Positions 41,990 through 50,779 of a stretch of DNA of 64,000 nucleotides are shown in pieces. The DNA lies in the NCBI GenBank assembly GCA_023424395.1, contig JAFADY010000020.1, positions 186,001 to 250,000 on the forward strand, given 5' to 3'. Position numbers and translations under genes: made by a program. The notes under the pieces are model-generated. The model saw only the letters and a program-made list of their open reading frames with translations. It was not told the DNA's origin and searched no databases. Numbering within the stretch: position 1 is the stretch's first letter; each line of letters starts with the position of its first letter. The DNA comes from Bacteroidota bacterium (GTDB taxonomy: Bacteria > Bacteroidota > Bacteroidia > Bacteroidales > Dysgonomonadaceae).

Positions 41990-43066
41990 ATGCAAATGAA
42001 AGGAAAATATATTGATTTGTTGCGAAAACTGATTTCTCTGCCCTCTTTTTCCGGCGAAGAAAAAGAACGGAGTGATTTTTTATGTTCCTATTTTTCAGAA
42101 AAAGGGATAAAAACAGAGCGAATCGATAACAACATCATTGTTCGTCAACCGCATCACGATGGAACAAAAAAAACGCTGATGCTTAATTCGCATATCGATA
42201 CCGTTAAACCGGCAGCAAGTTACTCCTTCGATCCGTTTCATTCGCCATTTTCTCAAACACACGTTTTCGGGTTGGGAAGCAACGATGCCGGCGCGAGCGT
42301 AGTTTGTTTATTGCATACTTTTCTGCATTTCTACGAAAAAGAATTGCCGTTCAATTTGATATTGGTACTATCGTGCGAAGAAGAAAATTCAGGGCCGAAC
42401 GGAATGAAAAAAGTCTGGCCGCAAATTTCTGAAACCATTGATTTCGCCATTATCGGCGAGCCAACCGGAATGCGTGCTGCAATTGCCGAGCGCGGATTAT
42501 TGGTTATTGATGGCGAAGCCACAGGTGTGAGCGGACACGCCGCAAGAAACGAAGGGGTGAATGCGCTTTACATCGCGTTGGATGATATTTCCACGATGAA
42601 ATCGGTGAAATTTGACAAAATATCGCCAACTATGGGCGAAGTAAAACTTACCGTTACTCAAATCAATGCCGGAACGCAGCACAACGTCGTCCCCGACAAA
42701 TGTACATTCGTGGTAGACATCCGACCAAACGATCAATATACAAACTCAGAGATATTGGAAATCTTGCAATCGAAAGTAAAAAGCAAACTCACGGCAAGAA
42801 ATCTCACCAACAAAAGTTCGGCTACGCCACCCAATCATATTTTGATGAAAACCGCAAAAGAGCTGGGTATTGAAACATACGTTTCGCCCACCACATCGGA
42901 CTGGATGCGCATTTCGTGTCCGGCAATCAAAATGGGACTGGGCGAATCGGCTCGTTCGCATCAGGCGGATGAGTTTGTGTTGGTGGAAGAATTGGAAAAA
43001 GGATCAAACGAGTATATAGCGTTTATTGAACAAATGGCACGCTCTATTAGTTATAACATAAAATAA
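41990..43066 (+). CDS. argE: M20 deacylase of acyl-citrulline/ornithine
   Basis: This 358-residue M20-family metallopeptidase homologue has 'LMLNSHIDTVKPA' (His/Asp, about 61-73), 'GLGSNDAGASVVCLL' (second Asp, about 91-105) and 'LSCEEENSGPNGM' (catalytic Glu/Glu, about 126-138). It removes the N-acyl group so that argininosuccinate synthase receives free citrulline. In this pathway the group is probably succinyl. The start at 41990 (MQMKGKYIDL) or the ATG at 41996 cannot be separated. The gene precedes the HigBA pair by 45 nt. Confidence 0.9.
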   Translation: MQMKGKYIDLLRKLISLPSFSGEEKERSDFLCSYFSEKGIKTERIDNNIIVRQPHHDGTKKTLMLNSHIDTVKPAASYSFDPFHSPFSQTHVFGLGSNDAGASVVCLLHTFLHFYEKELPFNLILVLSCEEENSGPNGMKKVWPQISETIDFAIIGEPTGMRAAIAERGLLVIDGEATGVSGHAARNEGVNALYIALDDISTMKSVKFDKISPTMGEVKLTVTQINAGTQHNVVPDKCTFVVDIRPNDQYTNSEILEILQSKVKSKLTARNLTNKSSATPPNHILMKTAKELGIETYVSPTTSDWMRISCPAIKMGLGESARSHQADEFVLVEELEKGSNEYIAFIEQMARSISYNIK

Positions 43067-43090
43067 TTTTCCCATTTCGGGAACTTTTAT

Positions 43091-43098
43091 TACTTTTG
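43091..43098 (+). promoter_or_regulatory. Bacteroidetes -7 element for higBA
   Basis: TACTTTTG lies 13 nt before the ATG of the HigB toxin (43112), so the TA pair can be transcribed apart from the arg operon and may also feed argH. Confidence 0.5.
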
Positions 43099-43111
43099 TA
43101 AAAATACGGGT

Positions 43112-43405
43112 ATGAGAATCATCGCAAAAAAGATATTACGAGATTTTTGGGAAACTCATCCCGATTGTGAGCAACAACTGAAATCTTGGTTTCAGGAAGT
43201 GAGCAAAAGCGTCTGGAACAATCCGAATGAACTAAAACAAGATTATCCAAGCGCAAGTATTTTGTCCGATAACCACGTTGTTTTCAACATAAAAGGAAAC
43301 AACTACAGGCTTATCGTAAAAGTAAATTACGATTATCAAATGATGTGGATCAGATTTATCGGAACACATCAAGAATACGACAAAATTGACGCAACTAAAA
43401 TTTGA
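43112..43405 (+). CDS. higB: HigB-type mRNA interferase toxin
   Basis: This 97-residue protein matches the HigB toxin family (PF09907-like): 'KKILRDFWETHPDCEQQLKSWF' (about 6-27), 'VSKSVWNNPNELKQDYPSA' (about 29-47) and 'NIKGNNYRLIVKVNYDYQMMWIRFIGTHQEYDKID' (about 58-92). The Lys/Tyr/Arg and His residues are candidates for ribosome-dependent mRNA cleavage. It ends in TGA overlapping a TTG/ATG region of the antitoxin gene. Toxin-first order is typical. It sits between argE and argH on the same strand. Confidence 0.9.
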   Translation: MRIIAKKILRDFWETHPDCEQQLKSWFQEVSKSVWNNPNELKQDYPSASILSDNHVVFNIKGNNYRLIVKVNYDYQMMWIRFIGTHQEYDKIDATKI

Positions 43406-43410
43406 AGAAA

Positions 43411-43767
43411 ATGACCCTTAAACCGATAAAAACCGAAAAAGATTACGAACAGGCATTGCAACGGCTCGAAGCTATTTTTGATGCCAAACCCAACACTCCC
43501 GAAGGCGACGAGTTGGAAATATTGGGTATTTTAATTGACGAGTATGAACAGACACATTTTCCAATTGATATGCCCGACCCCATCGAAGCAATCAAATTCC
43601 GTATGGAACAAATGGATTATAATCAAAACGATCTGGCAAATGTAATCGGCTTAAAAAGTCGTGCAAGCGAAGTGTTGAACAGAAAACGAAAATTATCACT
43701 GAGTATGATTCGCAACTTGCACAGCAAAATGAACATCCCAACGGAAGTACTCATTCAACCGTATTAA
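43411..43767 (+). CDS. higA: HigA-type antitoxin (XRE family)
   Basis: From ATG 43411 (MTLKPIKTEKDYEQAL) the 118-residue protein has an N-terminal helical part ('LEAIFDAKPNTPEGDELEILGILIDEYEQTHF') and a C-terminal HTH ('NQNDLANVIGLKSRASEVLN', about 72-92). This is the usual HigA plan: the antitoxin neutralises HigB and represses the promoter. A TTG at 43402 is an alternative start. The stop lies 3 nt before the argH ATG at 43771, so argH could be read through from the TA transcript. Confidence 0.92.
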   Translation: MTLKPIKTEKDYEQALQRLEAIFDAKPNTPEGDELEILGILIDEYEQTHFPIDMPDPIEAIKFRMEQMDYNQNDLANVIGLKSRASEVLNRKRKLSLSMIRNLHSKMNIPTEVLIQPY

Positions 43768-43770
43768 CAA

Positions 43771-45066
43771 ATGGCTAAAATCTGGAACAAAGGCTTCGAT
43801 GCCGATAAATTAGTGGAAAATTTCACGGTAGGAAAAGATCGCGAATTTGATTTGCGGCTGGCAAAATATGACATCATCGGCTCAATGGCACACATAAAAA
43901 TGCTTGTAAAAATAGGATTGCTTGAAAAGGCAGAAGAGAAAATACTGCGTGCCGAGTTGAAGAATATTCTCATCGAAGTGGAAAAAGGAAATTTCAAACT
44001 CGACGATGACGCCGAAGATATCCACTCGCAAATTGAAGCAATGCTTACCGATCGGCTGGGCGAAATAGGGAAAAAAATTCATTCCGGCCGTTCGCGAAAC
44101 GATCAGGTATTGGTAGATTTAAAACTGTTTCTCAAAGACGAAATCCGAAAGATTAAAACCGATGCACTGCAACTTTTCAACCTGCTTCAATCATTAAGCG
44201 AGAAACACAAATCGGTTCTGTTGCCCGGTTACACCCACGGACAAATCGCCATGCCTTCGTCCTTCGGACTGTGGTTCGGCGCGTATGCCGAAACGTTGGT
44301 GGACGATATGCACACATTGGTTGCCGCGTGGAACGTTGCCAACCAAAATCCGCTTGGCTCTGCCGCCGGATACGGAAGTTCGTTTCCGCTCGATCGTGAA
44401 ATGACTACCCGCGAACTCGATTTCGAAACGATGAATTACAACGTGGTCGCCGCCCAAATGGGACGCGGAAAAACCGAACGAATTCTTGCTTTCAGCATCG
44501 CGTCGTTTGCATCAACACTCAACAAGCTGGCAGCCGATAATTGTATGTATCTTTCGGGAAATTACGGTTTTATTTCGTACCCCGATAACCTTACAACCGG
44601 TTCGAGCATTATGCCGCACAAAAAAAACCCCGATGTTTGGGAACTTATTCGTGCGCACAGCAACCATTTACAAAGCCTTCCCAACGAGATCGCCCTGATG
44701 ACCACCAACCTGCCACACGGCTATCACCGCGATTTTCAGTTACTGAAAGAATCGCTTTTCCCCGCGTTGGAAACACTTCACTCGCTGTTCGAAATGACGC
44801 ATTTTATGCTTTCGCATATTTCGGTAAACGAACATATTTTGAACGACAAAAAGTACAAGTACCTTTTCACGGTAGAAAAAGTGAACGAACTGGTTCTGCA
44901 AGGCGTTCCGTTTCGCGAAGCGTACAAACAAATCGGGCACGAAGTGCAGAAAGGAACGTTTGAAGCCGAAACGACGGTTAATCACACGCACGCAGGAAGC
45001 ATCGGGAATTTGTGCACGAAAGGGATTCGGGAGAAAATGGAAAAAACGGCAAAAGAAATCCATTAA
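43771..45066 (+). CDS. argH: Argininosuccinate lyase
   Basis: This 431-residue fumarase-superfamily enzyme splits argininosuccinate into arginine and fumarate. It has 'DDAEDIHSQIEAMLTDRLGEIGKKIHSGRSRNDQ' (about 73-107), 'LLPGYTHGQIAMPSSFG' (about 150-166) and the signature 'TTGSSIMPHKKNPDVWELIRAHSNHLQSL' (about 275-305) with the catalytic Ser. It completes the operon after the inserted higBA pair. A long inverted-repeat element starts 9 nt after its stop. Confidence 0.95.
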   Translation: MAKIWNKGFDADKLVENFTVGKDREFDLRLAKYDIIGSMAHIKMLVKIGLLEKAEEKILRAELKNILIEVEKGNFKLDDDAEDIHSQIEAMLTDRLGEIGKKIHSGRSRNDQVLVDLKLFLKDEIRKIKTDALQLFNLLQSLSEKHKSVLLPGYTHGQIAMPSSFGLWFGAYAETLVDDMHTLVAAWNVANQNPLGSAAGYGSSFPLDREMTTRELDFETMNYNVVAAQMGRGKTERILAFSIASFASTLNKLAADNCMYLSGNYGFISYPDNLTTGSSIMPHKKNPDVWELIRAHSNHLQSLPNEIALMTTNLPHGYHRDFQLLKESLFPALETLHSLFEMTHFMLSHISVNEHILNDKKYKYLFTVEKVNELVLQGVPFREAYKQIGHEVQKGTFEAETTVNHTHAGSIGNLCTKGIREKMEKTAKEIH

Positions 45067-45075
45067 GCAGATTTT

Positions 45076-45240
45076 TTCAAAAGAGGTTGTCGCAAAAGTA
45101 AAATCTGCTATCAAATTGTCATTCTGAATGAAGCTTTAGCGAAATGAAGAATCTATTTAGCTTGACAATATAGATGTTTCACTTCGTTCAACATGACAAA
45201 ATGAAACTACGGTGATACTTTTGAGACAATCTCTTTTGAA
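45076..45240. mobile_element. 165-bp MITE-like nested inverted repeat (dyad copy 3 inside)
   Basis: Outer arms 45076-45100 and 45216-45240 are reverse complements at 23 of 25 positions (ttcaaaagaggttgtcgcaa... / ...gagacaatctcttttgaa). Inside lies a copy of the window's interspersed dyad (45116-45155 with 45171-45199; ttgtcattctgaatgaag/cttcgttcaacatgacaa). The element fills the gap between argH and the convergent receptor pseudogene and could end transcription both ways. No target-site duplication was clear. Confidence 0.6.
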
Positions 45241-45243
45241 ATT

Positions 45244-47275
45244 CTATTTCAAATCCTCAATTTTGTTATAATCCTGTATACCCGTTGTACGCTTCACGTT
45301 CACCTTCTTTCCACCATTGAAAAAATAAGTTAGCGATAATTGGAAGAATTGCTCATTGGTTTTATTGGCTGAGCTTGACCAAAATTCAGGGGTATCGGTT
45401 TCAAGCACACGTCCTTGTCGAAATAATTTCACATTAAATCGACCTTCCAATTTATTATTCAAAAACTTCTTGTACAAACCAGCTCTTGCCTCATAAACTG
45501 TATGATATATCCTATCTGCGAAACGGAAAGTCGGCTCGTAATATCCTTCGAGTGTTGCTCCGAAAGTTTCGCTGAAAACAAAATTGTTGCTAACGGAATA
45601 ATAATATTTTGATTGATTTTTCACATTGTACGATGGTGTATTGGCTGAATATGAAAGATAACGTGTCACTGCTTTCAGATTCCACCATTTGGCAATGGTA
45701 AACCTGCCTTCAATCCCCAATCCCCAAATAGACTCGGTGCTTCCGGCAGATGGAAAAATGCCCCAATCTGAATTTTCATTACCCTTATTTAAATTTAACA
45801 TCTTATATTCAATGCGATTTTGTTGAAATCTTAATCCTATTTGATATTTGAAATTTGTTTTTACTACCGGAAAACTCGGAATAAACCGCCGGCATCTGAC
45901 CCGATGATTGCGATTTTTCTTTTACGTTCAACAAATTTGTCAAATCGTAATTGGTGCGAATAAATCGATAATTTGCACCAATATTTAACGAATTACGAGC
46001 AGCAAAAACTTTTTTAAAATAAGTCTCTGCTTCTATCATATCAGTATTTTGTTTCGAATGACTTTCTGAAATATCAGGTGACGAATTATTAACAAAAAAA
46101 AGTGGCTTTCATATTATCTTCTTCATTGTTACGAAGGTAATCAGCTGTAACTGCAAACTCGCTTCCTTTATCGTCTGTTAACCAACTAAACTTAGACGTA
46201 ATTTGGTATTATAACGATACGGCGTTTCCACGGCGGATTGTTGATGTGCTGGAGTATCATTTAAAAGAGTGATTGAAACAATGTTATTTACAGGATTTGC
46301 TTTGTTTGACGAAACATACAAAGACGTTCCGAATGTTTTGTTCTTGGACAAATCATATGTTAGACTCAATCGGTTATAAAAGTTACGGTTCCAATTTCTG
46401 AATTCCTCTGTTGAGTTTACTTCTGTAAAAGTCTTTTTAAATTTCCTATGTTCTTCAAAATCGCCCGTGGCTTTACGATCATAATACGCTAAGAAGTTAT
46501 AAAGGCTCAATTTATTGTGTCGATAATTAAAAACAGAAGAAACATTTTCGCCTGTAAAGCCATATTTCGCCATTACGGTGGCGCCACCCGTCACACTGCC
46601 GAAAAATCCTTCTTCGTGTTGTTTGTTCAGTTTAATGTGAATTACAGCACCTTTTGTACTCGCCATCTCTTTACTGCCGGCCATATAATCAATCTGCGCC
46701 GATTGCATCAGCTCTGCCGGAATAGTTCTCAATTCTTCCTGATTTTTTATCCGCACGCCATCTAAATAAATCACGCCTATATTTTGCCCCAACACTTTCA
46801 ACGAGCCATCTTCAGAGGTTATTCCCGGTAAATTACGAAGTAACTCATCCGCTTGTTTCCCTTTGGCAATATCTTCTCCTTGCAGGTTTATCGAATAGCC
46901 GCCCGGATTTCGTTGTATTCTATTGGCAGTAATTACTACTTCAGATAGTTGATGAGAAACGGCATCCAACACAATAACTCCCATATTATTTAACGAGTTT
47001 TCTTCTATATGGATGGGAATTTGCTTCTTTTCAAAACCAACGCATGAAACCAACAATTCATAATTGCCGGCTTCTTTTGGAATATCTAATGTAAAGACTC
47101 CGTTTGTATCAGACGCAACGCCGTACACGAAAATAGAGTCGTTTTGTAAAAGCGAAATATCTGCAAACTCAATCGGTTGTTTTGAATTATCTACCACAAT
47201 TCCTTTTATTTGTGCATGAAGCGGTAATAAAACACAAAACGAAAACAACAACAATGGTAATTTAAGATTTTTCAT
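45244..47275 (-). pseudogene. TonB-type/OMP_b-brl_3 outer-membrane receptor, decayed
   Basis: The 365-residue 5' part has a signal peptide, a CarboxypepD_reg-like domain ('GIVVDNSKQPIEFADISLL', about 24-42), a plug ('LSEVVITANRIQRNPGGYSI', about 110-129; 'LRNLPGITSEDGSLKV') and early barrel. The frame breaks near 46178-46190, where one base less is present, resuming 'SWLTDDKGSEFAVTADYL'. It breaks again at a five-T run at 45858-45862, where removing one base gives 'SGSKTNFKYQIGLRFQ'. The final part ends 'TYFFNGGKKVNVKRTTG'. The middle barrel after 'WGIFPSAGS' seems to lack the usual segment, about 60 residues. It looks inactivated. Its ligand is unknown. Confidence 0.8.
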
Positions 47276-47454
47276 AGGTTTTTTCTAATTTGACAATATG
47301 TTTAGGAATTTGGTTACAAAAAATCGAGATTATTCTTCAAACATATATTTTATTTTGTCAATAGGATAAAAAATATCGTTTGTTCCTCAATTTATTAAAG
47401 CTGAAAGGAATCATTTCCCCTTACCATTTGTAACCATTCTATCTCTTTTTTTAT

Positions 47455-47462
47455 TACTTTTG
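47455..47462 (+). promoter_or_regulatory. Bacteroidetes -7 element before pta
   Basis: TACTTTTG lies 71 nt before the pta ATG. A TTTG at 47427-47430 is a possible -33, but its 24-bp spacer is long. The 47276-47454 spacer shows nothing else. Confidence 0.45.
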
Positions 47463-47533
47463 TACCAGATAAATTTCAAATTGAAATTTGCCTTAATTCC
47501 TGTATTGGAAAACATAAAAAACGACGTAAAACT

Positions 47534-48547
47534 ATGAATTTAATTGACGAAATTATTGCGCGTGCAAAAGCCGATAAACAACGTATAGTCTTGCCCGAAG
47601 GGACTGAAAAACGCACACTCGAAGCAGCCGACCAGCTTGTTCGCGACGGCGTGGCCGAAATTATTCTTCTCGGAAATCCACAGGAAATTAACATGTTGGC
47701 ACAAGAAATGGGGTTGCAACATATCGTTAAAGCAACGATTATCGACCCCAAAAACCACGACAAGAAACAAACTTACACCGATTTGTTGGTAGAACTGCGC
47801 AAATCGAAAGGAATGACGCCCGAAAAAGCAGCAGTTTTAGCTGAAGACCCGCTTTATCTGGCTTGTCTGATGATCAAAAACGGCGACGCCGACGGCGAAA
47901 TCGCCGGTGCGCAAAACACCACAGGCGATGTACTTCGCCCTGCCCTGCAAATCATCAAAACATCGCCGGGCGTGAGCGTGGTTTCGGGTGCGTTTATCAT
48001 GTTTACCAAAACACCGCAGTATGGAGAAAACGGCACGCTTTTTTTTGCCGATTGTGCCGTAATGCCCAACCCAACTGCGCAGGAGTTAGCTTCCATCGCC
48101 ATTGCATCGGCGCAAACGGCAAAAAGCATTGTGGGCGTGGAACCGCGCGTGGCCATGTTAAGTTTCTCGACAAAAGGAAGCGCGCAGCACGAAATGATAG
48201 ACAAAGTGGCGGAAGCCACCCGCCTTGCCAAAGAAATTGCCCCCGATTTACTCATCGATGGCGAATTGCAGGCCGATGCGGCGCTGGTTCCATCGGTTGG
48301 AGCCAGCAAAGCGCCCAGAAGCCTGATTGCCGGAAAGGCTAATGTGTTGGTTTTCCCCACATTGGAATCGGGAAATATCGGATATAAACTCGTTCAACGT
48401 TTGGGAAATGCCGAGGCCGTGGGCCCCATTCTGCAAGGAATGGCTGCGCCGGTAAACGATCTTTCGCGCGGCTGCTCTGTTGACGATATTTACAAAATGG
48501 TGGCCATCGCAGCCAATCAGGCCATTGGATTGAAACATAAAAAATAA
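47534..48547 (+). CDS. pta: Phosphate acetyltransferase
   Basis: This 337-residue cytoplasmic enzyme makes acetyl phosphate from acetyl-CoA. It has 'LPEGTEKRTLEAADQLVRDG' (about 19-38), 'MIKNGDADGEIAGAQNTTGDVLRPALQIIKT' (about 113-143), 'SFSTKGSAQHEMIDKVAEATRLA' and 'VGASKAPRSLIAGKANVLVFPTLESGNIGYKLVQRL' (about 255-290), all core Pta motifs. It is the short form, without an N-terminal DRTGG domain. It starts an operon-like run with the HBD-like gene 7 nt after its stop, then ackA. Confidence 0.95.
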   Translation: MNLIDEIIARAKADKQRIVLPEGTEKRTLEAADQLVRDGVAEIILLGNPQEINMLAQEMGLQHIVKATIIDPKNHDKKQTYTDLLVELRKSKGMTPEKAAVLAEDPLYLACLMIKNGDADGEIAGAQNTTGDVLRPALQIIKTSPGVSVVSGAFIMFTKTPQYGENGTLFFADCAVMPNPTAQELASIAIASAQTAKSIVGVEPRVAMLSFSTKGSAQHEMIDKVAEATRLAKEIAPDLLIDGELQADAALVPSVGASKAPRSLIAGKANVLVFPTLESGNIGYKLVQRLGNAEAVGPILQGMAAPVNDLSRGCSVDDIYKMVAIAANQAIGLKHKK

Positions 48548-48554
48548 TCAATTT

Positions 48555-49535
48555 ATGAACGAAATAATAGTTGAAAGGATAGAGCCTTATAGTCTTAACA
48601 TCAAAGCGGATGTAAAAGACAAGCCTCTTTTTACCAAAATTGGCGTTATTGGCGCCGGCAAAGAAGGTAGAAACATTATCAACTTGGCAGCTTCATCCGG
48701 AATGGAAGTCGTATTTATGGACGAATCCACCGAACGAATCGAATATGTAATGGAAGAGCTAAACAGGAACATGGACATAAAAGTGAATAATTGGGGTTTA
48801 ACGCTCGCGGAAAAAAAGATCATACTAAACCGGATAACTCCAACACTTTCTTATGAAGATTTCAAAGGCTGCGATTTGGTAATTGAAGCCACTCGATACT
48901 CCGAATCCGGCAGAAGAAGTACCCCTTTGCGAAAAAATATTTTCAAAAAAATGGAAGAGATCCTGGATGATGATGCTATAATCGCTACCAACGGTTCTGT
49001 TGTCATTATCAGTGAATTATCTTCCGAATTGAAACACAAGGAAAGGTGTGTGAGCCTTTACTTTCCGGTTTCGCACCCCGATGCCAGAATTCTTGAAATT
49101 GTAAGCGGCATGTACACTTCCGAAGAGGTTTATGAAAAAATGCTCATGTTCGCTAAACTCATTGGTTACAAACCACATCGCGTGAACGAAAGTAATGGAA
49201 ATGTAACCCTGCGCATTCTGGCAACCATGCTTAACGAGGCATGTGAAATTCTTCTGGAAAGAGTTTCATCTTTGCAGAACATAGAGGCCACATACACGAT
49301 TATTTACGGACAACGCTACGGCATTTTCCGTATGGCCGACATCATCGGCATTGAGCGCTTGGTTACTCTCATGGAAGCTATGTTCAACGATTTTGGGGAA
49401 AAGCAATATAAGCCAAACCCGTTGTTATGGAAGCTTTACAGATCGAACCAACTTGGAGTGCGCACAGGAAAAGGGTTCTACATTTATGACGAAAACGACA
49501 ACCCTATCTCCGAAAACTTTTCGTTGTTTTATTAA
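48555..49535 (+). CDS. Divergent 3-hydroxyacyl-CoA dehydrogenase (HBD-like)
   Basis: This 326-residue protein has the N-terminal Rossmann fold 'KIGVIGAGKEGRNIINLAASSGMEVVFMDES' (about 28-58) and 'CDLVIEATRYSESGRR' (about 105-120). Its C-terminal domain ends 'KPNPLLWKLYRSNQLGVRTGKGFYIYDEN', as in 3-hydroxybutyryl-CoA dehydrogenases. The catalytic His of the usual 'HFFNP' is absent: the aligned segment reads 'CVSLYFPVSHPDARILEIV' (about 166-184), with Ser or Leu there. The Glu in 'LEIV' remains, and 'TNGSV' replaces the usual 'TNTS'. Its fit between pta and ackA suggests a linked acyl-CoA step, but activity is uncertain. Confidence 0.82.
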   Translation: MNEIIVERIEPYSLNIKADVKDKPLFTKIGVIGAGKEGRNIINLAASSGMEVVFMDESTERIEYVMEELNRNMDIKVNNWGLTLAEKKIILNRITPTLSYEDFKGCDLVIEATRYSESGRRSTPLRKNIFKKMEEILDDDAIIATNGSVVIISELSSELKHKERCVSLYFPVSHPDARILEIVSGMYTSEEVYEKMLMFAKLIGYKPHRVNESNGNVTLRILATMLNEACEILLERVSSLQNIEATYTIIYGQRYGIFRMADIIGIERLVTLMEAMFNDFGEKQYKPNPLLWKLYRSNQLGVRTGKGFYIYDENDNPISENFSLFY

Positions 49536-49550
49536 TTGAAAATCATAAAA

Positions 49551-50768
49551 ATGAAGATATTAGTTTTAAATTGCGGGAGTTCATCCATTAAATACAAGCT
49601 TTTCGAGATGGAAAGCAGAGAAGTGATTGCCCAAGGCGGAATTGAGAAAATAGGAATGAAAGGTTCGTTCCTTAAATTAACACTTCCCGACGGACAAAAA
49701 GTGATGCTCGAAGGCGAAATATTGGAACATAGAGCCGGCATCGAATATATTCTGGGTGTGATGCTGAGTAAAAAATACGGCTGCTTACAATCTCTCGATG
49801 ATATTGGCGCGGTAGGACATCGAGTAGTTCACGGCGGTGAACGATTCAATAAAAGTATGCTGATAACAGATGAAGTTATCAACATGATTGAAGAGTGTAT
49901 CGAATTAGCTCCTCTTCACAATCCTCCCAACCTGAAGGGGATTAACGCCATAAAGGAATTTATGCCCGAAACGCCACAGGTGGCGGTATTCGACACAGCG
50001 TTCCACCAAACCATGCCCGACTATGCTTATATGTATGGCTTGCCTTATGCTTTATACGAAAAATACGGCATTCGCCGTTACGGATTTCATGGCACGAGCC
50101 ATCGATACGTATCGAAACGCGCTTGCGAATTCCTCGGTGTTCCATACAATGAACAAAAGATCATTACGGCACACATCGGCAACGGAGGTTCGATTGCCGC
50201 CATTAAAAACGGAAAATCTGTGGATACGAGTATGGGCATGACGCCCGTGGAAGGCCTTATCATGGGCACACGTTCCGGCGACATCGATCCGGGAGTGGTT
50301 TCGTATGTGATGGAAAAAGAGCACATGGGAACAAAAGGCATCTCTACGCTGTTGAACAAATTCTCGGGTGTGTTGGGCATTTCAGGCATTTCGTCGGATA
50401 TGCGTGAAATTGAAACCGGCGTTAAAGAGAGCAATCCAAGAGCGATCTTAGCGCTCAAAACGTACGATTATCGCATAAAAAAATATATCGGCTCTTATGC
50501 CGCGGCACTTGGAGGTGTGGATATTCTCGTATTTACAGGCGGCGTAGGCGAAAACCAGTGGACAACCCGCAGCGCTGTTTGCAAAGACATGGAATTCATG
50601 GGAATAGAATTAGACGAAGAACTCAACAGATCGGTGCGTGCCAAAGAAGTTGTTATCAGCAAACCTTCCTCAAAAGTAAAAGTGGTCATTATCCCAACCG
50701 ACGAGGAATTGACCATCGCGCGCGATACGGTGGAGATATTACCAAAAGAAAATACTGAAATAAAATAA
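49551..50768 (+). CDS. ackA: Acetate kinase
   Basis: I start at ATG 49551 (MKILVLNCGSSSIKYKLF), not at the upstream TTG. The 405-residue ASKHA kinase converts acetyl phosphate and ADP to acetate and ATP. It has the phosphate-1 loop 'LNCGSSSIKYKL' (5-16), 'GHRVVHGGERF' (about 85-95), 'FDTAFHQTMPDYAYMYGLPY' (about 147-166), 'RRYGFHGTSHRYVS' (about 175-188) and 'GGVGENQWTTR' (about 324-334). It lies 15 nt after the HBD-like gene and ends 11 nt before the AraC pseudogene stop on the other strand. Confidence 0.96.
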   Translation: MKILVLNCGSSSIKYKLFEMESREVIAQGGIEKIGMKGSFLKLTLPDGQKVMLEGEILEHRAGIEYILGVMLSKKYGCLQSLDDIGAVGHRVVHGGERFNKSMLITDEVINMIEECIELAPLHNPPNLKGINAIKEFMPETPQVAVFDTAFHQTMPDYAYMYGLPYALYEKYGIRRYGFHGTSHRYVSKRACEFLGVPYNEQKIITAHIGNGGSIAAIKNGKSVDTSMGMTPVEGLIMGTRSGDIDPGVVSYVMEKEHMGTKGISTLLNKFSGVLGISGISSDMREIETGVKESNPRAILALKTYDYRIKKYIGSYAAALGGVDILVFTGGVGENQWTTRSAVCKDMEFMGIELDEELNRSVRAKEVVISKPSSKVKVVIIPTDEELTIARDTVEILPKENTEIK

Positions 50769-50779
50769 TCGTAATATTA

